This document shows positions 1-5,747 of a DNA stretch of 7,741 nt, piece by piece. A model generated the notes under the pieces. The model made no database searches. It had not been told where the DNA came from and worked only from the letters and a program-made list of their open reading frames with translations. Each line of letters begins with the position of its first letter. Position 1 is the first letter of the stretch. The DNA is from Pseudomonadota bacterium (GTDB lineage Bacteria; Pseudomonadota; Alphaproteobacteria; UBA8366; JADFVY01), in contig DAOVHN010000099.1 in NCBI GenBank assembly GCA_030671915.1, positions 1-7,741 on the forward strand, written 5' to 3'. A program made the position numbers and the translations under genes.

Positions 1-504
1 ACGCTCTACAACATCGTCGGCTTCCAGACGAAGCTGAAACATGGCGAACAGGCCCGCATCTTCCGCATGATCCCGGGGCTGGAGAATGCCGAGTTCGCGC
101 GCCTGGGCGGCATTCACCGCAATACCTTCCTGAACAGCCCGCGCCTGCTGGACGGGTCGATGCGGCTGAAGGCCGACCCGCGGCTACGCTTCGCCGGCCA
201 GGTCACCGGCGTCGAGGGCTATGTGGAATCCGCCGCCATGGGGCTGCTCGCCGGGCGTTTCGCGGCTGCCGAGCGGCTGGGCGAGGCGATTGTCCCGCCG
301 CCGCCAACCACGGCGCTGGGTGCGCTTCTGGCGCATATCACGGGTGGCGCCGAGGCTGCGACCTTTCAGCCGATGAATGTGAATTTCGGCCTGTTCCCGC
401 CGGTCGCACCGCCCGAGGGCAAGCGCAAAATCAAAGGCCGGGACCGCAAGAAGGCGATGAGCGACCGCGCGCTGTCCGATCTGGGAGAGTGGCTGGCCGA
501 ATAG
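1..504 (+). CDS. trmFO: TrmFO, methylenetetrahydrofolate--tRNA-(uracil-5-)-methyltransferase, C-terminal part
   Basis: The reading frame is open from base 1 and ends at a TAG at 502-504, giving the last 167 residues; the start lies to the left of the window. TrmFO is a cytosolic flavoprotein that uses methylene-tetrahydrofolate and reduced FAD to make 5-methyluridine at position 54 of the tRNA T-loop. The segment opening with [15 protein letters not shown] and followed by [20 protein letters not shown] is the typical conserved block of the C-terminal half of the family. A later stretch, [20 protein letters not shown], matches the FAD-binding tail shared with GidA/MnmG-like proteins. The basic C-terminus ([13 protein letters not shown]) is also usual. 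The N-terminal FAD Rossmann motif and catalytic cysteine are outside the window and cannot be checked. The gene ends 1 bp from the stop of the converging NDUFAF6-like gene. The family call is very secure; MnmG is excluded by the sequence of this tail. Confidence 0.95.
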   Translation, partial: TLYNIVGFQTKLKHGEQARIFRMIPGLENAEFARLGGIHRNTFLNSPRLLDGSMRLKADPRLRFAGQVTGVEGYVESAAMGLLAGRFAAAERLGEAIVPPPPTTALGALLAHITGGAEAATFQPMNVNFGLFPPVAPPEGKRKIKGRDRKKAMSDRALSDLGEWLAE

Positions 505-505
505 G

Positions 506-1336
506 TCAGATACGGCCGGTGAATGCCGGGATCATCAGGCGCCAGGTCCGGTAGGGCAGCGGTCGCATGTTTTTTGCGTCGAAAGGGTCGTGGCCCGTCC
601 CGGCGAGCCGTTTCAGATAGGCCCGCGCCAAGACCGCCGACAGCAACACGGGCGCTGCCCGGCCAGATTTTCCCACAGACATATCATCCATGTTATTCAT
701 AGCTATAACAGCTATTTCCTCAACTGTTTTGCATAGAGCATCGGAGTGTTTCAGGCTCTGCAATGCCGCCTGAGTGAGACCGTGTTTTTTCATCAGGTCT
801 TGCGGTAACGGCGATCGCCCGGTCACCAGCAGATGCCGCAACCCCCGGATCATCCCGGTCAGCGCCCAGGACCTCCCGACCGCCGCCGCGGCCAATTCGT
901 GGCTGTGATCTCGCGCGCCCAGGACTTCAAGCGCCAGAAGGTTCAAGGCGCCGGACGTGGCGTCGGCGTACGCCACCAGATGCTCCAGTCGTTCCAGCGG
1001 CGACGGATCGAAATCGACCTCGCGCGTATCGATGATTCGCTCGAAAAGATGGCGGGAAAGCCCGTGCCGCTCGATCGCCGCGGCAAGCGGCTGGATTACC
1101 TGATGGCGGCGCGCCCCGCCCTCGTAACATTCGCCGATGGCGTCGCGCCACCATTGCAGGCGAATGCGGCCCAGCGCGGGCTCGGAAACCGCTTCGCGAC
1201 TACGCGCCAGTTCCAGATTGAAGGCATACAGCGCTAGCAAATCCGCGCGACGCGACGCCGGCGCGAACAGCGCGGTTACGTAGCGATCCGAATCGAGGGA
1301 CCTTACCTGCCCCGCGCAGTAGGCGAGATCGTCCAT
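506..1336 (-). CDS. Squalene/phytoene synthase-fold protein, NDUFAF6-like (probable complex I assembly factor homologue)
   Basis: This 276-residue protein has the all-alpha squalene/phytoene synthase fold. The N-terminal block at residues 17-75 (DRYVTALFAPASRRADLLAL, then AFNLELARSREAVSEPALGRIRLQWWRDAI) is the pattern seen in human NDUFAF6 (C8orf38) and its alphaproteobacterial relatives. True synthases carry two aspartate-rich DxxxD motifs that hold Mg-diphosphate. Here the first is replaced by ELARSREAVSE (42-52) and the second by GMIRGLRHLL (161-170), so prenyl transfer looks unlikely. NDUFAF6 in mitochondria is needed for biogenesis of the ND1/Q-module part of complex I; an equivalent bacterial role is inference. 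The ATG lies only 2 nt after the stop of the preceding Mth938 gene, with no strong Shine-Dalgarno, which suggests translational coupling as the last gene of the yajC-secDF operon. Residues 203-219 are encoded by unusually AT-rich DNA. Automated annotation would probably call it phytoene synthase; I think that is misleading. Confidence 0.85.
   Translation of the reverse strand: MDDLAYCAGQVRSLDSDRYVTALFAPASRRADLLALYAFNLELARSREAVSEPALGRIRLQWWRDAIGECYEGGARRHQVIQPLAAAIERHGLSRHLFERIIDTREVDFDPSPLERLEHLVAYADATSGALNLLALEVLGARDHSHELAAAAVGRSWALTGMIRGLRHLLVTGRSPLPQDLMKKHGLTQAALQSLKHSDALCKTVEEIAVIAMNNMDDMSVGKSGRAAPVLLSAVLARAYLKRLAGTGHDPFDAKNMRPLPYRTWRLMIPAFTGRI
699..715. repeat. Inverted repeat in an AT-rich patch inside the NDUFAF6-like gene
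   Basis: Two perfect 6-bp arms, ATAGCT (699-704) and AGCTAT (710-715), flank the 5-base spacer ATAAC. They sit in the most AT-rich stretch I noticed in the window: only 15 of the 50 bases at 681-730 are G or C. No function is evident. It could be a protein-binding site or chance within a stretch of unusual codon use. Confidence 0.4.
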
Positions 1337-1338
1337 TT

Positions 1339-1722
1339 TCAGGCGTCTGGCAGCGCGATCAGGGCGGCGGCGGCCCGGCGGCCTTCGGTCAGAAGAACGT
1401 TAAAGGTTCGGCAGGCCGCGCCGGTATCCATCGGTTCGACCACCACGCCGCGCTCCCGCAGCGCCCCGCGCAATTCGGGCGGCGGCAATTGCATGGCGGA
1501 CCCGCATCCCAGCAACAGGAAGTCGACCGGCGGGTTTTGCGACAGGACCGGTTCCAGGCCGGCAAGGTCAATCGCGGCGAAATCAGTGACCGCCCAGGGC
1601 AAGGTCCGGTTCGGCAGGATCAGCACCGAGCCGCTAAAGGCTACGCCCGCGATGCGGAACATACCCGGCCCGTAGCCCGTGATGACCTGGCCGCCTTCGG
1701 GGACGGCGGGCGTTATGTCCAT
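1339..1722 (-). CDS. Mth938-domain protein (DUF498), NDUFAF3 family
   Basis: This 127-residue soluble protein matches the Mth938-like (DUF498) family in length and layout. Landmarks are GYGPGMFRIAGVAFSGSVLI (16-35), the central strand-loop FLLLGCGSAMQLPP (68-81), and the C-terminal signature VEPMDTGAACRTFNVLLTEG (95-114) followed by RRAAAALI. The human member NDUFAF3 (C3orf60) binds NDUFAF4 and helps assemble the Q-module of respiratory complex I. No enzymatic residues are known for the family and no NDUFAF4-like gene is visible here. The gene follows secF by 24 nt and precedes the NDUFAF6-like gene by 2 nt, which joins two complex I assembly families to the Sec accessory operon. The ATG at 1722 gives a family-typical N-terminus, but no good Shine-Dalgarno precedes it. 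Family call secure; a role in NADH dehydrogenase assembly is likely but inferred. Confidence 0.9.
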   Translation of the reverse strand: MDITPAVPEGGQVITGYGPGMFRIAGVAFSGSVLILPNRTLPWAVTDFAAIDLAGLEPVLSQNPPVDFLLLGCGSAMQLPPPELRGALRERGVVVEPMDTGAACRTFNVLLTEGRRAAAALIALPDA

Positions 1723-1746
1723 GAGTTATACCAAAGATCGCTGGGT

Positions 1747-2685
1747 TCAGCCGGCGGCCTCCAGGCTTGCGCCGGCGCCCTCGTCGCCCGTGCCGCGATC
1801 GATGTCCAGGTAAAGCAGAATCGGCACGGCCAGCGCGATCGAGGAGTAGGTGCCGATCACGACGCCCCAGATCAGCGCCATGCTGAAGCCGCTGATGACC
1901 TCGCCGCCGAGGAAGAACAGGGCGCCCAAGGCCAGCAGGGTCGTTACGCTGGTAATCGTGGTGCGCGACAGGGTTTCGTTGATCGACAGGTTGAACAGCT
2001 CCACCAACGACATTTTCTTGTATTTTCGCAGGTTTTCGCGAACCCGGTCGAACACGACGACGGTATCGTTGATCGAATAGCCGGCGATGGTCAGCACCGC
2101 CGCCACCGTAGCCAGGTTGAATTCCAGCTGGAACAGCGCGAACAGGCCGATCGTCGTTAGCACGTCATGGATCAGCGCGACAATGGCCGCGATGCCGAAC
2201 TGCCATTCGAAGCGGAACCATATATAGACCAGGATCGCCAGAATCGCCGACCCAACGGCCCATATCGCGGCTTCCTTCAGCTCTGCGCCGACGGTGGGGC
2301 CGACGGTTTCGGTCCGGCGGTATTCGTCGACCTGCTCGCCCAACGCCCCGCGAATGATAGTGATGGCTTTCTGCTGGGCTTCGTCGCCGCCTTCCTGCCG
2401 CTGCACGCGGATCAGCACCACGTCGGGGCTGCCGAATTCCTGCAAACTGACCTCGCCGAGGCCGAGAGAGCCGAGGTCCGAGCGAAGCTGTGCCACGTCC
2501 GCCGGGCCGTCCGTCTTGACTTCCAGCAGTATCCCGCCAAGGAAATCGATACCCAGATTGAGCCCGCTGCCGAAGGCCAGGCCGAGAGAGCCCAGGATCA
2601 ACGCCGCCGAAAAGGCGAAGGCGATCGTCCGCCTGCCGATGAAGTCGATGGCGGTGTTCGCCGGGACGATACGCAGTTTCTTCAT
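1747..2685 (-). CDS. secF: Protein translocase subunit SecF
   Basis: SecF (312 residues) pairs with SecD in an RND-like inner-membrane complex that uses the proton-motive force to help SecYEG release and pull proteins across the membrane. The first membrane helix is at about 20-38, followed by the family motif GIDFLGG (45-51). A short periplasmic P4-type domain occupies about 55-130. Five more helices follow from about 139 to 293. The conserved YSINDTVVVFDRVREN (203-218) and RTTITS (241-246) lie in helix 4 and the loop after it. Length and motifs are complete. The start is supported by CAGGA placed 7 nt upstream of ATG and by the common MKKLRIVP-type opening; it lies 16 nt after the secD stop. 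SecD and SecF are separate genes here, as in most proteobacteria, and not fused. Confidence 0.97.
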   Translation of the reverse strand: MKKLRIVPANTAIDFIGRRTIAFAFSAALILGSLGLAFGSGLNLGIDFLGGILLEVKTDGPADVAQLRSDLGSLGLGEVSLQEFGSPDVVLIRVQRQEGGDEAQQKAITIIRGALGEQVDEYRRTETVGPTVGAELKEAAIWAVGSAILAILVYIWFRFEWQFGIAAIVALIHDVLTTIGLFALFQLEFNLATVAAVLTIAGYSINDTVVVFDRVRENLRKYKKMSLVELFNLSINETLSRTTITSVTTLLALGALFFLGGEVISGFSMALIWGVVIGTYSSIALAVPILLYLDIDRGTGDEGAGASLEAAG

Positions 2686-2701
2686 GACTTAATCCTGTCC
2701 C

Positions 2702-4279
2702 TTAGATCGGCAGTTCGGCCGGGCGACGCTTGCGCACCCAGGTCACGACCATCAGGCGGGTCACCATGATCGCGGTGAACATGGAGGTCGCGATACCGAT
2801 CATCAGCGTTACCGAGAAGCCCTTGACCGGCCCGGAACCGAAAATGAACAGCACCAGCGCCGCGATGAAGGTGGTCAGGTTGGCGTCGATAATGGTTGTT
2901 ATGGCGCGCTTGTAACCGGCGTCGATGGCGTTGACCGGCGTGCGCCCGGCCCTCGCCTCTTCGCGGATGCGCTCGAAGATCAGCACGTTGGCATCCACCG
3001 CCATGCCGATGGTCAGCACGATGCCGGCGATGCCGGGCAGCGTCAGCGTCGCCTGGAACAACGACAGGGCGCCCAGGATCAGGGCGATGTTGAAGAGTAG
3101 CGCGATATCCGCCAGCAATCCAAACAGCCCATAAGCCGCCACCATGAAGGCCAACACGAGAATCATCCCGAGGATACTGGCGATCTTGCCCGCGTCGATG
3201 GAATCCTGGCCCAGGCCGGGCCCGACCGTGCGTTCCTCAATGAAGATTAGCGGTGCCGGCAGCGCGCCGGCGCGCAGCAGGATCGCGAGATCCCGGGTCT
3301 CTTCCGACGTGAAACTGCCGGTAATCTGCCCGCTGCCGCCGAGAATGGCCGACCGTATCACCGGCGCGCTGATGACCTTGTCGTCGAGGACGATCGCGAA
3401 AATCCTGTTCACGTTCTCTTGCGTGGCCTTGCCGAACTTTTGCCCGCCCACTGCATCGAAGCGGAAGCTGACCGCCGGCATGTTGTTCTGGTCGAAGGTG
3501 GACTGGGCATCGACCAGGTTCTCGCCGCTGACGATGACCCGCTTTTCAATCAGGTATTTGATCTGCGGATTGTCCGCGGACTGGACGATTTCGTGGCCCG
3601 GCGGCACCCCCCTGGACAGAGCCTCTTCCAGGGTCATCGTCTTGCTCTGGAAACGGAAGGTCATTTTGGCGGTCTGGCCCATTATGACCTTGATCTCCTC
3701 GGGATCCTCGACGCCGGGCAACTGGATCAGAATGCGGTCTGCGCCTTGCCGCTGTATTAACGGTTCCTTGGTTCCGCTCTCGTCGATACGCCGACGCACA
3801 ATCTCGATCGACTGGTCCAACGTCCGGTTTTTGATCGCGGTAATTTCCTGCTCGCTATAGGTTAGCGAGAAATTACCGCCTTCACCCACCTCGAGCACCA
3901 TATTGGGGGCGGCGGTGCGCATCAGCCCGGCCACCTCGTCGGCGCGCGCTGGATCCAGCGACCTGAACCTGATCGCACTACTCTCCACTCGCAGGTCTTT
4001 GTAACCAATTTTAACTTTGCGAAGCTCTTGGCGCACCGCATCGACCGTGTTCTCGAGCCGCTCGTCGATGACGACATCGCCCTGGACCTCGGCGAGCAGG
4101 TAGGACCCGCCCTGCAGATCGAGCCCGAGGTTGACCTGCTTGCCCGGCCCGAAGTCCGGCATGACGGACTGAATGGATTGCGCCGTTTCCTCGGCGATGA
4201 AGTTGGGCGCGGAGTAGATCACGCCCAGCGCGCAGACGATGATGACCATCGCCTTTTTCCAGGTGGGGAAAAGCAGCAT
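2702..4279 (-). CDS. secD: Protein translocase subunit SecD
   Basis: SecD (525 residues) is the larger partner of SecF. It has an N-terminal membrane helix (about 10-25), then the motif LGLDLQGG (51-58). The large periplasmic P1 region follows (about 60-355), including QSIEIVRRRIDESGTKEP (156-173) and the helix-loop ending in LAILLRAGALPAPL. Five C-terminal helices (about 365-515) carry GMAVDANVLIFERIREE (425-441), TTIIDANLTT (461-470) and GSGPVKGFSVTL (481-492), the proton-transfer and helix-4 signatures. The protein is shorter than the roughly 615 residues of E. coli SecD and is near the usual alphaproteobacterial length. A GGAG about 9 nt upstream supports the ATG at 4279. The gene sits 21 nt after yajC and 16 nt before secF. 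Codons for about residues 134-148 form a strong RNA hairpin (separate entry). Confidence 0.97.
   Translation of the reverse strand: MLLFPTWKKAMVIIVCALGVIYSAPNFIAEETAQSIQSVMPDFGPGKQVNLGLDLQGGSYLLAEVQGDVVIDERLENTVDAVRQELRKVKIGYKDLRVESSAIRFRSLDPARADEVAGLMRTAAPNMVLEVGEGGNFSLTYSEQEITAIKNRTLDQSIEIVRRRIDESGTKEPLIQRQGADRILIQLPGVEDPEEIKVIMGQTAKMTFRFQSKTMTLEEALSRGVPPGHEIVQSADNPQIKYLIEKRVIVSGENLVDAQSTFDQNNMPAVSFRFDAVGGQKFGKATQENVNRIFAIVLDDKVISAPVIRSAILGGSGQITGSFTSEETRDLAILLRAGALPAPLIFIEERTVGPGLGQDSIDAGKIASILGMILVLAFMVAAYGLFGLLADIALLFNIALILGALSLFQATLTLPGIAGIVLTIGMAVDANVLIFERIREEARAGRTPVNAIDAGYKRAITTIIDANLTTFIAALVLFIFGSGPVKGFSVTLMIGIATSMFTAIMVTRLMVVTWVRKRRPAELPI
3837..3879. repeat. Strong imperfect inverted repeat (hairpin) inside the secD coding sequence
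   Basis: The outer arms GCGGTAATTT (3837-3846) and AAATTACCGC (3870-3879) are perfectly complementary over 10 bp. The inner arms CTCGCTA (3851-3857) and TAGCGAG (3863-3869) pair over 7 bp around a 5-base loop (3858-3862). The only interruption is an unpaired CCTG (3847-3850) on the plus-strand left arm, which is CAGG on the 3' side of the secD mRNA stem. Seventeen base pairs in 43 bases is far more than neighbouring coding sequence shows. No T-run follows on either strand, so it is not a classical terminator. It encodes GNFSLTYSEQEIT-region residues of the SecD periplasmic domain without disturbing the frame. Function unknown. Confidence 0.75.
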
Positions 4280-4300
4280 TCGGCGGTGCTCCGACCAGGT

Positions 4301-4657
4301 TTATTTCTTGGAGTCGTCGTTGGCGGCGCTAACGGGTTCGCCCTTGCTGCGCACGTCCATCAGGGTGCTGCGCACGGCGTGCACGCGGATTCCCTCGGCC
4401 AGTTCGACGATGACTTCGTCATTGTCACCGTCAACCCGCACGATGGTGCCGATCAGCCCGCCGCCCGTGACCACGCGGTCGCCGCGCCGCGCCGACGCGA
4501 CCTGTTCGCGGTGCGCCTTCGCTTTCTGCTGCTGCGGCCGAATGAGCAGGAAATACATTATGCCGAATATGGCAACCAGCGGCACGATCGACATGAAGAA
4601 ATCGCCACCGCCGCCTGCAGCGCCGTCGGCCTGTGCCCAGGCTGTGGAAATAAGCAT
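4301..4657 (-). CDS. yajC: Preprotein translocase subunit YajC
   Basis: YajC is a small inner-membrane protein that associates with SecDF. The 118-residue product has a short alanine- and glycine-rich N-terminus, one membrane helix (about 21-39, ending in GIMYFLLIRPQQQK, the family hallmark), and a cytoplasmic domain with RRGDRVVTGGGLIGTIVRV (57-75). The tail is charged and ends in lysines. The start at 4657 is well supported: the message strand has AAGGGGG (4670 to 4664) six bases before ATG. It is the first gene of the yajC-secD-secF-NDUFAF3-like-NDUFAF6-like operon, with a candidate promoter about 55-80 bases upstream. Confidence 0.96.
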   Translation of the reverse strand: MLISTAWAQADGAAGGGGDFFMSIVPLVAIFGIMYFLLIRPQQQKAKAHREQVASARRGDRVVTGGGLIGTIVRVDGDNDEVIVELAEGIRVHAVRSTLMDVRSKGEPVSAANDDSKK

Positions 4658-4683
4658 TCGAAACCCCCTTCTGATCTGTCATC

Positions 4684-4702
4684 CGTCGCCGCCCTCGCGA
4701 CG
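4684..4702 (-). other. Small stem-loop at the predicted 5' end of the yajC mRNA
   Basis: CGTCGC (4684-4689) and GCGACG (4697-4702) are perfect 6-bp complements around a 7-base loop. If the promoter at 4710-4738 is right, transcription starts near 4703, so this GC stem would sit almost at the 5' end of the operon message. Such a stem can protect against 5'-end-dependent decay. That role is inference, and a 6-bp GC stem can arise by chance in DNA this GC-rich. Confidence 0.35.
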
Positions 4703-4709
4703 CCGCCGG

Positions 4710-4738
4710 ACTATAACGGCCTTGTCCGCTAATGCAAA
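4710..4738 (-). promoter_or_regulatory. Candidate sigma-70-type promoter of the yajC-secDF operon
   Basis: On the minus strand the -35-like TTTGCA (4738 to 4733) is separated by 17 bases from the -10-like TATAGT (4715 to 4710), which matches TATAAT at five of six positions. The predicted start is near 4703, leaving a leader of about 46 bases before yajC. The -35 match is weaker (four of six). It is the best minus-strand match I found in this intergenic region. Confidence 0.5.
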
Positions 4739-4765
4739 CGAGACTCTACATGACCCTTCATTTGT

Positions 4766-4793
4766 TTGACGGTGCGACGCCATGTGTTATCTG
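4766..4793 (+). promoter_or_regulatory. Candidate promoter of the DUF815 ATPase gene
   Basis: A good -35 box, TTGACG (4766-4771), is followed after 16 bases by the weaker TATCTG (4788-4793); the overlapping TGTTAT at 4785-4790 is an alternative -10 but with a short 13-base spacer. Transcription would start near 4800, giving a leader of about 60 bases to the ATG at 4861. Its position also argues against a translation start as far upstream as 4732. The -10 assignment is uncertain. Confidence 0.45.
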
Positions 4794-4860
4794 TCCGCGT
4801 CGCCGGAGGCCGAGTCATTCGGCGACATATAGGGATGAATGGACGACAAGAGAACCCCCG

Positions 4861-5715
4861 ATGACGCTGGATAATGACCTTTTACGAAGAATTGCCGAAG
4901 CGCTGGAGCGTCTGGCCCCCGCGCGGCCCGTCCAGCCCGACCTCGACAGCGCCGAAGCGTTCGTCTGGCGCGCCGACATCGAGTTGCTGGAACCGGTCGC
5001 CAGCGTGAATCGCATCGATATCGGGCTGCTGAAGGGCATCGATTATCAGGCCGATCAGTTGCTGGAAAACACCAGACGATTCGCGAACGGATTCCCCGCC
5101 AACAACGCTTTGCTTTGGGGCGCGCGCGGATCGGGAAAGAGTTCGCTGGTCAAGGCGATGCATGCGCGGGTCAACAGCGATGGCGGCGGCCGCCTGCTGC
5201 TGGTGGAAATCCACCGCGAGGACGTCGCTTCGCTGCCTCGGCTGCTGGCCTTTCTGCGCGATTCGGGCCGGCGCACCATCCTGTTCTGTGACGACCTGTC
5301 GTTCGACGACACCTCCGACACCAGCTACAAATCGCTGAAGGCGGTGCTGGAAGGCGGCATCGAGGGCCGGCCAACCAACGTCATTTTTTACGCGACCTCG
5401 AACCGCCGCCACCTGATGCCGCGCGACATGATCGACAACGAGCGCTCCACTGCCATCAACCCGTCGGAAGCGGTGGAGGAAATGGTCTCGCTGTCCGACC
5501 GGTTCGGGTTGTGGCTGGGCTTCCATAATTGCGACCAGGAAACCTATTTCGCGATGATCGCCGGCTATGTGGCGCATTACGGCCTGAAGATCAGCGAAGA
5601 AGACTGGCGCGCCGGGGCGGTGGAATGGTCGATGACCCGCGGCGCGCGTTCTGGCCGCGTCGCCTGGCAATTCATTCAGGAACTCGCCGGCCGCCTGGGC
5701 CAGCCATTGGAGTAG
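4861..5715 (+). CDS. DUF815-family AAA+-type P-loop ATPase
   Basis: The 284-residue cytosolic protein is a P-loop ATPase of the DUF815 family, whose cellular role is not established. The N-terminal region (1-80) includes the family stretch FVWRADIELLEPV and the block RIDIGLLKGIDYQADQLLEN. The Walker A motif is GARGSGKSS (87-95), the Walker B-like strand ILFCDDLSF (140-148) has two aspartates, and YATSNRRHLMPRDM (177-190) carries the sensor-1 asparagine. ERSTAINPSEAVEEMVSLSDRFG (194-216) and SGRVAWQF (264-271) with a possible sensor-2 arginine follow. The frame remains open upstream to an ATG at 4732, but the extra 43 residues look non-coding and would cover the candidate promoter. The ATG at 4861, preceded by a weak AAGAGA 7 nt upstream, gives the usual family N-terminus. 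It is divergent from yajC and convergent with the nlpD-like gene. It is not a DnaA, Hda or IstB protein by its motifs. Family secure, function unknown. Confidence 0.92.
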   Translation: MTLDNDLLRRIAEALERLAPARPVQPDLDSAEAFVWRADIELLEPVASVNRIDIGLLKGIDYQADQLLENTRRFANGFPANNALLWGARGSGKSSLVKAMHARVNSDGGGRLLLVEIHREDVASLPRLLAFLRDSGRRTILFCDDLSFDDTSDTSYKSLKAVLEGGIEGRPTNVIFYATSNRRHLMPRDMIDNERSTAINPSEAVEEMVSLSDRFGLWLGFHNCDQETYFAMIAGYVAHYGLKISEEDWRAGAVEWSMTRGARSGRVAWQFIQELAGRLGQPLE

Positions 5716-5725
5716 CGGGCCGATC

Positions 5726-5739
5726 CTCTACTAGTAGAG
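5726..5739. repeat. Perfect 14-bp palindrome between convergent genes
   Basis: CTCTACTAGTAGAG equals its own reverse complement and lies 10 bases past the stop of the ATPase gene, in the 48-base gap shared with the converging nlpD-like gene. It contains CTAG, a tetranucleotide usually rare in proteobacteria. With no spacer it would make a poor RNA hairpin, so a dimeric DNA-binding site is as plausible as a transcription end. No function can be assigned. Confidence 0.6.
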
Positions 5740-5747
5740 CCTCATCC

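Noticed and set aside
810..819. Ten-base palindrome GGCGATCGCC, resembling the HIP1 octamer GCGATCGC
   Set aside because: A single occurrence within coding sequence in GC-rich DNA is expected by chance; HIP1 abundance is a cyanobacterial trait and gene content here is alphaproteobacterial.
1489..2160. Long plus-strand open frame of 223 codons over the Mth938 gene and secF
   Set aside because: It lies antisense to well-recognised genes, is rich in Gln, Arg, Asp and His as complement frames of GC-rich genes are, and has no recognisable domain.
2461..2594. Direct repeat of about 14 bases (AGGCCGAGAGAGCC) at 2459 and 2579
   Set aside because: Both copies encode the same short SecF peptide LGSLGL in separate conserved parts of the protein, so coincidence of codon use explains it.
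2167..2769. Plus-strand open frame of 200 codons antisense to secF and the end of secD
   Set aside because: Composition is that of a shadow frame and it is fully covered by secF and secD on the other strand.
4431..4682. Leader open frame starting at the ATG at 4682, upstream of yajC
   Set aside because: It is out of frame with yajC and runs through it in another frame. The strong Shine-Dalgarno at 4664-4670 clearly serves the yajC ATG.
4028..4732. Plus-strand open frame of 234 codons antisense to secD and yajC
   Set aside because: It reads through the complement of two certain genes and the yajC promoter region, with no domain and no ribosome site.
4732..4860. Upstream extension of the DUF815 ATPase to the ATG at 4732 (43 extra residues)
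   Set aside because: The extra residues (rich in Arg, Pro and Cys) do not resemble the family N-terminus, and the stretch covers the candidate promoter. The ATG at 4861 gives the expected start.
4882..5670. Minus-strand open frame of 262 codons over the DUF815 gene
   Set aside because: The plus strand has intact Walker motifs; the minus reading matches nothing I know.
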